Source: JAGLOK01 sp963675575
GTDB lineage: Bacteria > Bacillota > Clostridia > Christensenellales > UMGS416
Assembly: GCA_963675575.1 (NCBI GenBank)
Contig: OY776378.1
Coordinates: forward strand, 2,666,001-2,730,000
DNA: 64,000 bases
Reading direction: 5' to 3'
Part shown: in pieces, positions 43,717-52,219 of the stretch
Position numbering within the stretch: the stretch's first letter is position 1
Layout of the letters: every line of letters begins with the position of its first letter
Notes under the pieces: model-generated
What the model was told of the DNA's origin: nothing
Database searches by the model: none
The model's input: the letters and a program-made list of their open reading frames with translations, nothing else
Position numbers and translations under genes: made by a program

Positions 43717-45369
43717 TTACTCCCTCATTACCTCTATCAATCTCTTTGTTCCCACCATATTTATCGCTCTTACTATATTGTAAGCAAGGAAACTAAACCC
43801 AAGCTCAGCAGTTGCTTTTTCTTTACCTTTGCATAGTAGATAATGTGCTCCGTGATGCCACTTAACCGTCCCAAATGGATGCTCTGACAAACACATTCGC
43901 TCTTTTAATTTCTCCTTATCATTCTTTATTGTTAAGACTACCTTCTTATGAATTTCGTCTTTTCGATTGAAACTGTTATACGGTGTTCTTTGGACGATAT
44001 CTTTTGGGATCTTTAGCAGCTTGTGCTTGTAATTACCATACATTTTGACAGGTACATATTTAGTGTCGGGTCCAAAGCTTACTTCTTTATGGTTTTTACC
44101 ACTTGTGCATCTGTTTGGGCATTGTCTGCATGCGTCTTTATTGGTATATATATCACCGTGTTTTTTGCTTTTGGTCTTTTTTAATATGTGTCCCATCGGA
44201 CATGTTACTGTACCATCTTCATTCCGCATAAAACAGCTTTTTTCGCTTTGCTTTTGTACTTCTATTGAGACCGCTGTATTTTCAAAGCATTCAGGCAGTA
44301 TTCCTGCTTTGATACATTTTTCTATGTCCTCGGATTTTGTGGATTTTCTCTCCTCTTCGCTGATTTTAGCTTCCTCATACTCCAGATTATATATTCTTTC
44401 TTTTTTATCGTATTTAAGTGCTACATTTGGAATTGTTCCATTTAATATGCAATTTAAAATATCTTTTCTGCTGTCATAACCTTTATCCGCTGTTATTTCA
44501 ATTGAGTCCTTTTCAAGTGTTTCTTTAGTCTCTTTCGACACTTGATTAAGCAAGCCCTGGTCAGTACAAGCGTTTGTTACTTCATATCCTGCGATAAGAT
44601 GGCTGCCACCGTCCACTGCGCTCTGCACGTTGAATGCGCATTTATATCCGTCTTTTGAATGCATGACACGTGCTTCGGGGTCTGTTGTTAATTTCTGTGT
44701 TTCTCCCGTTTCATTGAGCTCTTTCAGATAATCCTGATATTTCTCTTTTCTTGTCTTTAGCTCTTCTATGAAGCCCTTTATTTCCTCCGAAGTGTATTCT
44801 TTGTCTTCATTTTTGCGACTATCCTCTTCATCCATTTGACGGAGATACTTTGCAATATTTTCATCTATTCTCGCTAGTTTTTCGTTCAGTGTTTTCTTGT
44901 TATATGCTTTGCTTTTTGAATTTACCGCTCGAATTTTTGTGCCGTCTATTGCCAGTAGTTTGCTTTCGTACAATTTAAGTTTCATGCATATCTTTACAAA
45001 ACTTTTAAATACATTCTTTATTGCTTTTTTATTATCTTTTCTGAAATCTGATATTGTTCTAAAGTCCGGTCTTAGTTTATTGATAAGATAGAATAACTCT
45101 ATATTGCGATGGCTTTCTTTCATAAGCTTTCTTGAGCTTCTAATTCCGTTTATATATCCGTATACATAAAGCTTTAAGAGGTCTCTCGGATCATAGCTTG
45201 GATGACCTGTCGCGTTTGGTTTGGCCCTTTTTATCCCTAACTCTTTTAAATTCATACCATCTACAAACGCATCTATCACTCTTACCGGATTATCCTCTTT
45301 TATCATATCTTCTATGCAGTCCGGCAGAAAGGTTTTTTGTCCTCTTTTTTTGCCTTTTATGTAATCCAT
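43717..45369 (-). CDS. IS1182-family transposase (copy 1)
   Basis: The 550-residue transposase is intact. It has an N-terminal DUF772 region (ATGHPSYDPRDLLKLYVYGYINGIRSSRK), a DDE core with AIDGTKIRAVNSK (first Asp) and ITADKGYDS (second Asp), a Cys-rich insertion (CPMGH, CRQCPNRC) that may bind zinc, and a C-terminal segment with SEHPFGTVKWHHGAHYLLCKG containing the Glu. It differs from copy 2 at six residues by my reading. Confidence 0.93.
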   Translation of the reverse strand: MDYIKGKKRGQKTFLPDCIEDMIKEDNPVRVIDAFVDGMNLKELGIKRAKPNATGHPSYDPRDLLKLYVYGYINGIRSSRKLMKESHRNIELFYLINKLRPDFRTISDFRKDNKKAIKNVFKSFVKICMKLKLYESKLLAIDGTKIRAVNSKSKAYNKKTLNEKLARIDENIAKYLRQMDEEDSRKNEDKEYTSEEIKGFIEELKTRKEKYQDYLKELNETGETQKLTTDPEARVMHSKDGYKCAFNVQSAVDGGSHLIAGYEVTNACTDQGLLNQVSKETKETLEKDSIEITADKGYDSRKDILNCILNGTIPNVALKYDKKERIYNLEYEEAKISEEERKSTKSEDIEKCIKAGILPECFENTAVSIEVQKQSEKSCFMRNEDGTVTCPMGHILKKTKSKKHGDIYTNKDACRQCPNRCTSGKNHKEVSFGPDTKYVPVKMYGNYKHKLLKIPKDIVQRTPYNSFNRKDEIHKKVVLTIKNDKEKLKERMCLSEHPFGTVKWHHGAHYLLCKGKEKATAELGFSFLAYNIVRAINMVGTKRLIEVMRE

Positions 45370-45472
45370 AATATAATACCTTTTTTCTTCCTATTATATC
45401 ATATTTTACTATTTGTTTGGGCTGGTTATCGGTTTTCGGACAGTCTGACCAAATCTAAACACTCAGTTGATA

Positions 45473-45509
45473 CAATAAATCCTACTTCTATACGAGGTGG
45501 GATTTGTTG
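45473..45509 (+). terminator. Probable original ssrA terminator, displaced by IS1182
   Basis: CAATAAATCCTACTTC (45473-45488) pairs over 16 positions, with G-U wobbles, with 45494-45509 around a five-base loop, followed by TTTGT. Without the IS it would begin 22 bases after the ssrA CCA, the usual position of a tmRNA terminator. Confidence 0.6.
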
Positions 45510-45600
45510 TTTGTATACTTGTAAATGCACTATTTAGTTAGTTTTCTGAATGTATTGTTTATTATATTAATAAATTGTTCTATTTAGCAAATCAACTTTT

Positions 45601-45753
45601 CTATACTCATTCGTGTAAGTTCGACTCTAACCACTGCATAAAGCAACCCCCTAATACCTTTTATGTAATAGTATAATTACTTTGATCACTTCTCTGATAC
45701 TGTTGCTTGATTAGCAAAACAAATTATATCAGCATAGAATGAGTAGATTTTTT
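45601..45753 (+). ncRNA. Candidate structured RNA upstream of the Abi gene
   Basis: The region is closed by TACTCATTC (45604-45612) pairing with GAATGAGTA (45737-45745), followed directly by GATTTTTT, as in an intrinsic terminator. Inside are AAGCAAC (641-647 of the 45 kb block) with GTTGCTT (45702-45708) and GTAAT/ATTAC (45665-45669 with 45676-45680). The 41-base gap to the Abi start and the long-range closing stem suggest a separate small RNA of about 150-180 nt rather than an ordinary leader. No clear promoter was identified. From memory, structured RNAs accompany some Abi-family genes; not checked. Confidence 0.5.
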
Positions 45754-45794
45754 ATAGTATAATAAACTTCAAATCTTTATCTTGAGGTTATAAC

Positions 45795-46622
45795 ATGCAA
45801 AATACAAAAGAATTTAAAACATACAAGCAACAAATAGAAATTCTAAGAGCCCGGAACCTCAAATTCAAAAACAAAAGAAAAGCCTATGAAATACTTGAAC
45901 ATTATAATTACTTTGATATTATTAATGGTTTTGAAAGTATACTTTTAAAACCTAACACAAAAAAGAAAGAATATGATAATGTATATTTTGAAGATTTTTA
46001 TGATTTGTTTAAATTCGATTTGGAGTTAAAGAAGCATACGTTGTTTACAGTGTTTAAAATAGAAGCCAAATTAAAAACTTCTATTGCATATAATTTTGCA
46101 AAAACTCATTGTAATAAAAAATCAACAACAATGAATTATACTAATAAAAATTGTTATAAAAAACCCAATGTTTCAGATTCCCATCTAACAAATATTTTTA
46201 ATAAATTTATTTTTTTTAGAAAAACAACTTATAAAAATGATAAAGTCGATAAATTGTCTTTTATTAATGATCTAAAGAAGAAAAAAAATTATGTAAAGCA
46301 TTATGACCATCCTCCATTTTGGGTCATAATTAAAGCAATACCGCTTGGAACTTTATATTATACTTTTTTATTCCTAGATCAAATTGTAAAGCCTGATGTT
46401 TTGAAAGACTTTAACTTTTCACTTGAAGAAGAAAAAGTATTTGAACAATCTATTTATTTGCTTAAGGAAATAAGAAATCAATGTGCCCACCTAGAGTTAA
46501 TTACGCGTTTTAAATTCAAAAAACCACTAAAATTAAATTCTTTTAAAGATCTATCGATATATTCCGATTTTTCAAAAGGTCAATTTCTAAATTTTATGGA
46601 CGTTACAAAGAATTTTAAGTGA
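45795..46622 (+). CDS. Abi-family (AbiD/F-like, HEPN) phage-defence protein
   Basis: The 275-residue protein fits the Abi_2 family (pfam07751) of abortive-infection proteins. The opening KTYKQQIEILRARNLKFKNK split over residues 9-28 and the aromatic FEDFYDLFKFDLELKK are typical. It carries the HEPN ribonuclease motif RNQCAH (Arg227 to His232). Such proteins are thought to cleave RNA in infected cells. The reading frame ends with TGA at 46620-46622, and these bases are also the first bases of an IS3 element, so the natural C-terminus may have been changed. A candidate RNA precedes it. Confidence 0.85.
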   Translation: MQNTKEFKTYKQQIEILRARNLKFKNKRKAYEILEHYNYFDIINGFESILLKPNTKKKEYDNVYFEDFYDLFKFDLELKKHTLFTVFKIEAKLKTSIAYNFAKTHCNKKSTTMNYTNKNCYKKPNVSDSHLTNIFNKFIFFRKTTYKNDKVDKLSFINDLKKKKNYVKHYDHPPFWVIIKAIPLGTLYYTFLFLDQIVKPDVLKDFNFSLEEEKVFEQSIYLLKEIRNQCAHLELITRFKFKKPLKLNSFKDLSIYSDFSKGQFLNFMDVTKNFK

Positions 46623-46681
46623 TCTGCCCCCAGTTTTTGGTCCAAATTCAATGTTAGTATTGACCAAATATTAGGGTATAA

Positions 46682-48204
46682 GAGCCTGTGAAAAATTTTC
46701 TGTAAAAGCCAACTGTGATAAAATAAAACACAGGAGGCTTTTTAATTATGGGAAGACCGAGAAAGAAACTGGTAAGCGAGGGAAAGTCAAACATCATAAA
46801 ACAACTTTTGCAGGAGTACGATATCGAAACGCCGCAGGATATCGAAGCAGCATTGCGGGAGTTACTTGGTGGCACAATTCAAAACATGCTGGAAAGTGAA
46901 ATAGTAGAGCAGATGGAGCAAGCAGAGCTTGAAGATCCAACATATTCTGATTCTAGAAACGGGTACAAACCAAAGACACTTAAAAGCAATTATGGTGAAG
47001 TTCCGATACAGGTACCTCAAGATAGAAACAGCGATTTTGAACCGAAGGTAGTACCAAAACATCAAAGGGATATTTCGGAAATCGAAGGCAAGATAATCAG
47101 CATGTATGCCAAAGGAATGAGCACACGGCAGATATCCGACCAGATACAGGATATCTATGGGTTTGATGTAAGCGAAAGCCTGGTCACGGGTATCACAAAC
47201 AAGATAATGCCGGAAATAGAAGCGTGGCAGAAAAGACCGTTGTCAGCTATATATCCAATAGTATTTATCGATGCGATAGTATTCAATGTGCGTGATAACG
47301 GCGTAATCAAAAAGCAGGCGGCATATATAATTCTGGGAGTAAGCGAAGAAGGTCATAAAGAGGTTCTTACCATCACAATCGGCGAGACAGAAAGCTCGAA
47401 GTACTGGTTATCAGTGCTTAACGAGCTTAAAAACCGCGGAGTGCAAGATATTTTGTTGTTGTGTGCTGATGGCTTGTCTGGGATTAAAGAAGCCATAGAA
47501 GCAGCATATCCGCTTACAGAATACCAGCGCTGCATCGTCCATGTTGTGAGGAACACGCTTAAATATGTATCACACAAAGACAAGAAAGCTTTTGCTGCTG
47601 ATTTGAAAACAATCTATCACGCAAGCGACGAACAGTCTGGGCACGAACGTATGCTTCACGTTGCAGAAAAATGGGAAAGCAAATATCCAAATTCAATGAA
47701 ACGCTGGGAAGATAATTGGGATGTCATAAGTCCCATGTTCAAGTTTTCATCCGAAGTCAGGAAGGTAATTTATACGACCAATGCTATCGAAAGCCTTAAT
47801 AGTGGATACCGACGCCTGAACCGCCAAAGAAGCGTTTTCCCAAGCAGTACGGCTTTGCTCAAGGCTCTTTATCTTGCTACTTTTGAGCTGACAAAAAGAT
47901 GGACCGGGACTTTAAGAAATTGGGGGCCTGTCCACGGTGAATTGGCTATCATGTATCCTGATCGGTTAAGCTGAAACGGTTAAATCCTTGACAAACAAAA
48001 ATGAAAATGCTACTTTTTAAACATCGGTATGGGAAATTGCAGTCTAATGCTATCAATTTTCAGTACTGATGCACCACTAAAGACTTGCTCTGTTTTCAAT
48101 TCTGATATTGCTAAATATAAGGCAATAAAAAACTGATTAACGAGTAAAAACATTATCAAATCAATGTCACAGATAGGCATTTACAGAAAAAAATTCACGC
48201 GCCC
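46682..48204 (+). mobile_element. IS256-family insertion sequence, copy 1 (1523 bp)
   Basis: Inverted repeats begin GAGCCTGTGAAAAATTTTCT on the left and GGGCGCGTGAATTTTTTTCT read inward from the right. The 8-bp target GGGTATAA is duplicated at 46674-46681 and 48205-48212. The insertion lies in the 3' noncoding part of the IS3 element. Confidence 0.95.
46748..47974 (+). CDS. IS256-family transposase (copy 1)
   Basis: The 408-residue mutator-type transposase is intact, with the DDE residues in PIVFIDAIVFNVRD, LLLCADGLSGIKEAI and TTNAIESLNSGYRRLNRQR, and the conserved C/H region YQRCIVHVVRN. AGGAGG precedes the ATG. The protein is identical to the copy at 57606-58832. Confidence 0.96.
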   Translation: MGRPRKKLVSEGKSNIIKQLLQEYDIETPQDIEAALRELLGGTIQNMLESEIVEQMEQAELEDPTYSDSRNGYKPKTLKSNYGEVPIQVPQDRNSDFEPKVVPKHQRDISEIEGKIISMYAKGMSTRQISDQIQDIYGFDVSESLVTGITNKIMPEIEAWQKRPLSAIYPIVFIDAIVFNVRDNGVIKKQAAYIILGVSEEGHKEVLTITIGETESSKYWLSVLNELKNRGVQDILLLCADGLSGIKEAIEAAYPLTEYQRCIVHVVRNTLKYVSHKDKKAFAADLKTIYHASDEQSGHERMLHVAEKWESKYPNSMKRWEDNWDVISPMFKFSSEVRKVIYTTNAIESLNSGYRRLNRQRSVFPSSTALLKALYLATFELTKRWTGTLRNWGPVHGELAIMYPDRLS

Positions 48205-48222
48205 GGGTATAAATCTGCTACC

Positions 48223-49068
48223 TCATGCAGTCATTGGAATCAACATTTGCGGTGCAGGTGGTCTTCCACCTAAACTGCTGTGCGGTCTTATCGTATTGTA
48301 ATACTCTACCCAACGTTTTGTCAAAACCTGTGCTTCATACATGTTACCAAACAGCTCTCCATTTAAGAACTCATCTCTCATGCGTGCATTAAAACTTTCT
48401 ATGTATCCATTCTCCCAAGGACTGCCCGGTTCTATGTATGCAGTTATTACACCTACATTCGAAAGCCACTTTCTTAACTTGTTTGCTGTAAATTCACTAC
48501 CATTATCACTGCGAAGATATTCGGGACATCCATTTGAAATCATTAGTTTTGATAATTCTTCTATAACGTCATTGTTTCTCCAACTGCGTCTTGGAATAGA
48601 TGCAATACATTCTCTGCTGTACTCATCTATTATATTAAGAAATCTTATCTTTTTCTTGTTATATGTCTTGTCTTCTACAAAATCATAACTCCATACATGA
48701 TTTTTATATTCGGGTCTTAGTCTTATGCAGCTACCGTCATTTAGCCATAATCTCCTCTTTTTAGTCTGCTTCTTAGGGAGTTTTAAGCCTTCTTCGCGCC
48801 ATATTCGCTCTACTCGCTTATGATTAATTTTTGTGCCGCTGTTCCTCATTATGTTAGTTACCATTCGATATCCAACACGGCCATAATTGCATGCTTTGTC
48901 TATTACTTCTGTTCGTATATCATCTTCATCAGGTAATTTTACTGCTATATATCGATAAGTATTCCGATTTACACTCAATACCCGGCAAGCTCTTCTTTCT
49001 GTAACTTCATGTTCTTCAATAACATAATCTACAGCTATCTTACACTTTACCGGGCTTAGAAGTTTTTT
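48223..49068 (-). CDS. IS3-family transposase OrfB (made by -1 frameshift from OrfA)
   Basis: The rve-type integrase core carries the DDE residues in HVWSYDFVEDKTY, LRSDNGSEFTAN and ENGYIESFNARMRDEF, with the IS3 C-terminus YYNTIRPHSSLGGRPPAPQ. The frame is open upstream to a slippery A-AAA-AAC heptamer at 49062-49068, where a -1 shift from OrfA would give the full OrfAB transposase. A TTG at 48978 could start a shorter form. Confidence 0.88.
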   Translation of the reverse strand, partial: KKLLSPVKCKIAVDYVIEEHEVTERRACRVLSVNRNTYRYIAVKLPDEDDIRTEVIDKACNYGRVGYRMVTNIMRNSGTKINHKRVERIWREEGLKLPKKQTKKRRLWLNDGSCIRLRPEYKNHVWSYDFVEDKTYNKKKIRFLNIIDEYSRECIASIPRRSWRNNDVIEELSKLMISNGCPEYLRSDNGSEFTANKLRKWLSNVGVITAYIEPGSPWENGYIESFNARMRDEFLNGELFGNMYEAQVLTKRWVEYYNTIRPHSSLGGRPPAPQMLIPMTA

Positions 49069-49334
49069 GAGTTCACGTCCTTTAGTATCGCATTATCCAG
49101 ACTTAGATCGGCTACAAGTCTCTTTAATCTCATATTTTCTTTTTCAAGTATTCTGAGCCGTTTAGCTTCATCTGTGTTCATACCGCCATACTCTTTGCGC
49201 CATCTGTAATATGTTTGCTCTGTAATCTCTGCTTGTCTTGATGCTTCTGCTATTGTCTTCCCCTGGCTGCTCAGCACCTCGATTTCTCTTAATTTGATTA
49301 TGATTTGCTCCATTGTGTAATTCTTTCTTGCCAT
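49056..49334 (-). CDS. IS3-family OrfA (helix-turn-helix)
   Basis: The 92-residue protein has the helix-turn-helix typical of IS3 OrfA (ITEQTYYRWRKEYGGM) and a C-terminal leucine-zipper region (LRILEKENMRLKRLVADLSLD). AGGAGCAAGGGAA precedes the ATG. Its last codons overlap the shift site used to make OrfAB. Confidence 0.9.
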   Translation of the reverse strand: MARKNYTMEQIIIKLREIEVLSSQGKTIAEASRQAEITEQTYYRWRKEYGGMNTDEAKRLRILEKENMRLKRLVADLSLDNAILKDVNSKNF

Positions 49335-49436
49335 TTCCCTTGCTCCTTTTTTTGTTAGTTTATCATCTTTTTCCTAACATTAAAACTGGTGCAATTCATG
49401 GGGGCAAGACCACTTGCAAATTTAAATGACCATTGA

Positions 49437-49928
49437 CACATAAAAAAATATGACTACATATATAATGGACACATAAGTATCACTGTTAATGATTCGAAGA
49501 GCTTCCGTGATAGCAAATCTCATATTGTTGAGGACAAACTTGGGGACATCATAATAGAATTATTTTTAGCTTCAGATATTATCAGAAAGAAACGCGAAGA
49601 ACGAGAGAGAATTGAACTTCAAGAAGAAGTAGAGAAGAAGCGTAAAGAAGAACTTCGCATTCGTTACAACCAAGAAGTTGACCAAACGCTTTCTTTAGTT
49701 AATTTAGTAAATGATTATGATATCGCTTGTAAAATTCGCCGCTATATATCCGCCGTAGAAGCTTCCAATAACAAAGACGAAGATATTATAGCATGGATAA
49801 AATGGGCAAAGGATAAAGCGGACTGGTATGATCCTAATGTAGCAAAAGAAGATGAGTTGTTCGGAACACGAGAGCATCAAAAGGATTCCTCTGAGAAGAT
49901 ACTTCAACAAGAAAGTTATAGATTATAG
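49437..49928 (+). pseudogene. 5'-truncated gene fragment of unknown family
   Basis: An open frame without a start codon encodes about 163 residues ending at 49928, directly after the IS3 end. It contains SFRDSKSHIVEDKLGDIIIEL followed by a long charged helix (KKREERERIELQEEVEKKRK) and a C-terminal WIKWAKDKADWYDP. This resembles the C-terminus of a common hypothetical protein of Firmicutes with a coiled-coil tail, function unknown. The N-terminal part is missing, probably lost with the IS3 insertion. Confidence 0.55.
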
Positions 49929-50108
49929 TAAATATAAGCATGACCGCTAACCATCAATAAATATTCGAAATTTATAATAATCTCGTTCTTTCTTAATAGA
50001 GAGACTAAATGTACTCTATAACCATAAATTTTTTAAGTAAAAAAATTGTCTTTAGAAATTTAGGAATTAAATAATGCACTTTTTTGTCTTTTTCATATAA
50101 ATTTGTCT

Positions 50109-50146
50109 TATAATTGAAGTAAATATATGATATCATATATTTACTT
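50109..50146 (+). promoter_or_regulatory. -10 box and 30-bp perfect palindrome before the glycan cluster
   Basis: TATAAT at 50109-50114 (with a weak TTGTCT at 50084-50089) precedes a loop-free 30-bp palindrome at 50117-50146 whose half-site is AAGTAAATATATGAT. The expected transcription start falls inside the palindrome, so it could be an operator or form a 5' hairpin. The rest of 49929-50184 is AT-rich without other signals. Confidence 0.45.
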
Positions 50147-50184
50147 TTAAAAAAAATATTTACCATAAGTGGTTTGAGGTATGT

Positions 50185-51009
50185 ATGAATAATAATCCCG
50201 AAGTAAGATACCATATGTTAAGACCTACTCAGATTGTAGAACGTAGAACAAAGAAAGCAGTAGCTTATATACCTATTGGCACAATTGAATGGCATGGAAT
50301 GCATAATCCTTTAGGAGTAGATGGGTTGCAAGCTGAAGGTCTAGCAATAATGTGTGCACAGAAAGGGGGCGGGCTTGTATTTCCAACTTTATATTATGGT
50401 GAAAGCAGAGTAGAGGGACTAGTAGATTCTACTTCAAGTGAAAAAGAATTAATGGCAAAAAAAATGTTATTAGACGTTCACAACTTTTCTGATAAAAGAC
50501 AGCCTTTTTGCGCAATGGAACAAACACTTAACTATCACAAACTATTGATTCATATTTTAGCCGAAGTAGAAACTTTAGGTTTTGACTTGGGGGTTTTTGT
50601 AATTGGTCATTACCCATTAATAGATAGTGCAAAAGCAGCAGTAATTCATTTTAACAAAAGAGAGTTTAGCAGAAAAGAAGGCATGCTTGCTTGGGCTGCA
50701 GTAGATTTTTTACTTCTAGAAAATATATACAAGCAACCAGGAGACCATGCTGCCGGATGGGAAACCTCTCATTTATTATATTTACATCCTGAAACTGTAG
50801 ATCTTAATGAATTAAATCATTCCAAAATTGGTGTAAGAGGAAAACTTAGACCTCCAGAAGATGCTACAGGTTCTTTTGGAGAAAAAACACTTAAAGATAC
50901 TTCAGAAATAATTATTCAAGAAGTAAATCATAGGTTGTTGAATCCAAAACATTACAAGAGGCACGGAAGATCTTTTGAAACCTTCTTGTGGGAGGAAGAC
51001 AAAATATGA
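50185..51009 (+). CDS. Creatininase-family amidohydrolase-like protein
   Basis: The 274-residue protein has the creatininase fold signature: PIGTIEWHGMHNPLGVDGLQAEGLA near residues 31-55 with the metal-binding Glu, His and Asp, a GHYP motif near 152, and the Glu in AAGWETSHLLYLHPE near 195. Family members hydrolyse cyclic amides or amide bonds of varied substrates (creatinine, formamidopyrimidine, a mycofactocin precursor). A role in glycan synthesis is not established; its position as first gene of a sugar cluster, overlapping the next gene by 4 bases, suggests a modification of an amide-bearing sugar. Confidence 0.85.
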   Translation: MNNNPEVRYHMLRPTQIVERRTKKAVAYIPIGTIEWHGMHNPLGVDGLQAEGLAIMCAQKGGGLVFPTLYYGESRVEGLVDSTSSEKELMAKKMLLDVHNFSDKRQPFCAMEQTLNYHKLLIHILAEVETLGFDLGVFVIGHYPLIDSAKAAVIHFNKREFSRKEGMLAWAAVDFLLLENIYKQPGDHAAGWETSHLLYLHPETVDLNELNHSKIGVRGKLRPPEDATGSFGEKTLKDTSEIIIQEVNHRLLNPKHYKRHGRSFETFLWEEDKI

Positions 51010-52172
51010 AAATTGCTATAGTTGGGATAGGCTATGTTGGTTTATCTACCGCAATTTTATTAGCACAAAATAATGAAGTTGTACTATTGGATATTTCAGA
51101 AATAAAAGTTCGCTTAATTAATGAAAAAAAATCTCCTATACAAGATACCCTTATTGAAGAGTACTTATGTAATAAAAAGCTTACTATCAAAGCTACTTTA
51201 GACAAAGATAAAGCATATAAGAATGCTGATTATATTATAGTCGCCGTTTCAACAGACTATAATCCAGATTCAAAATCGCTTGATGTTAGCCAAATAGATT
51301 TAATCATAAAAGATATTACCATGCACTATAAAAATAGTTGGATAGTAATAAAATCTACTGTACCTATAGGATACACTAAAACAATCAAAGCTATGTCCGG
51401 AAATGAAAAAATTCTTTACTGTCCTGAATTCTCTAAAGAAGGAAATGCTTTATACGATAATTTATTTCCATCAAGAATTATTATAAGCAATAAAAATGAT
51501 TTTTCTCAGAAGTTTATTAATGCACTAATAGAAGGAGCTGTAAAGAAGCATATCGAGGTTATTTATACTACATCTACGGAAGCTGAGGCAATAAAAGTTT
51601 TTTCAAACGCTTTTCTAGCAATGCGAATATCTTTCTTTAACGAAGTAGATACTTATGCAGAAATAAATAATTTAGATGCTTCAAATATTATTAAAGGTAT
51701 GGGGTATGATAACCGAATAGGTCTATTTTATAATAACCCATCATTTGGATTTGGGGGGTACTGCCTACCAAAAGATACTTCCCAATTATTAAAGAATTTT
51801 GAAAATATACCTCAAGCTATAATTTCGGCTATTATTGAATCAAATAATTTGAGAAAGAAACATATTTCAAAAATGATTATTGAAAGAAACCCTAATTCCA
51901 TAGGAATATATAGAATAAATACAAAAAAAGACTCTGATAATTATAGAAACTCATCAACTATAGATATCATTAACTATCTTAATAATGGAAACTATAACCT
52001 TTTTATATATGAGCCCCTCATATCTACAAATACATTTAATGGAATTAAGGTTGTAAACGATTATGTTGAATTTATTAAACTTTCTGATATCATTGTGGCA
52101 AATAGAATAAGCAAAGAACTTTCAATGGTAAAGCACAAAGTTTACTCTAGAGATTTATTTGGTCTAAATTAA
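51006..52172 (+). CDS. UDP-glucose/UDP-sugar 6-dehydrogenase
   Basis: The 388-residue enzyme oxidises a UDP-hexose to the uronic acid with two NAD+. Visible motifs are the Rossmann start IAIVGIGYVGLSTAILLAQ, STVPIGYT, the lysine in AEAIKVFSNAFLAMR, and the catalytic Cys253 in FGGYCLPKDT. It is closest to the short Ugd group; specificity for UDP-glucose is likely but not proven. The ATG at 51006 overlaps the creatininase stop (ATGA). Its product could feed the UDP-glucuronate 4-epimerase at 9979-10989. Confidence 0.92.
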   Translation: MKIAIVGIGYVGLSTAILLAQNNEVVLLDISEIKVRLINEKKSPIQDTLIEEYLCNKKLTIKATLDKDKAYKNADYIIVAVSTDYNPDSKSLDVSQIDLIIKDITMHYKNSWIVIKSTVPIGYTKTIKAMSGNEKILYCPEFSKEGNALYDNLFPSRIIISNKNDFSQKFINALIEGAVKKHIEVIYTTSTEAEAIKVFSNAFLAMRISFFNEVDTYAEINNLDASNIIKGMGYDNRIGLFYNNPSFGFGGYCLPKDTSQLLKNFENIPQAIISAIIESNNLRKKHISKMIIERNPNSIGIYRINTKKDSDNYRNSSTIDIINYLNNGNYNLFIYEPLISTNTFNGIKVVNDYVEFIKLSDIIVANRISKELSMVKHKVYSRDLFGLN

Positions 52173-52219
52173 TTTATCTCAAGGATAATCGAATTCGAAT
52201 TAGTAAAAGGATAACAATC

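Larger units (their letters stand above)
43601..45447 (-). mobile_element. IS1182-family insertion sequence, copy 1 (1847 bp)
   Basis: Boundaries follow from comparison with the second copy at 59128-60974, which has the same length. The ends are weak inverted repeats: CACATCGTCTGATAAC on the left and CAGACTGTCCGAAAAC read inward from the right. ACCA is present on both sides (43597-43600 and 45448-45451), so the four-base target is the discriminator base plus CCA of ssrA. Confidence 0.9.
46620..49412 (-). mobile_element. IS3-family element interrupted by IS256
   Basis: The two ends are TGATCTGCCCCCA (46620 onward) and, read inward from 49412, TGGTCTTGCCCCCA, imperfect inverted repeats with TG...CA termini. 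Between them lie IS3 orfB and orfA on the minus strand, plus an IS256 copy with its own target duplication in the region after orfB. Without IS256 the element would be about 1.26 kb, a normal IS3 size. No clear direct repeat flanks the outer ends. Confidence 0.75.

Noticed and set aside
45610..45640. A tRNA T-arm-like string (AAGTTCGACTCTAACCACTG) suggesting a tRNA remnant or att site
   Set aside because: The flanking stem bases do not pair and no other tRNA part is present; the segment fits better inside the candidate Abi-linked RNA.
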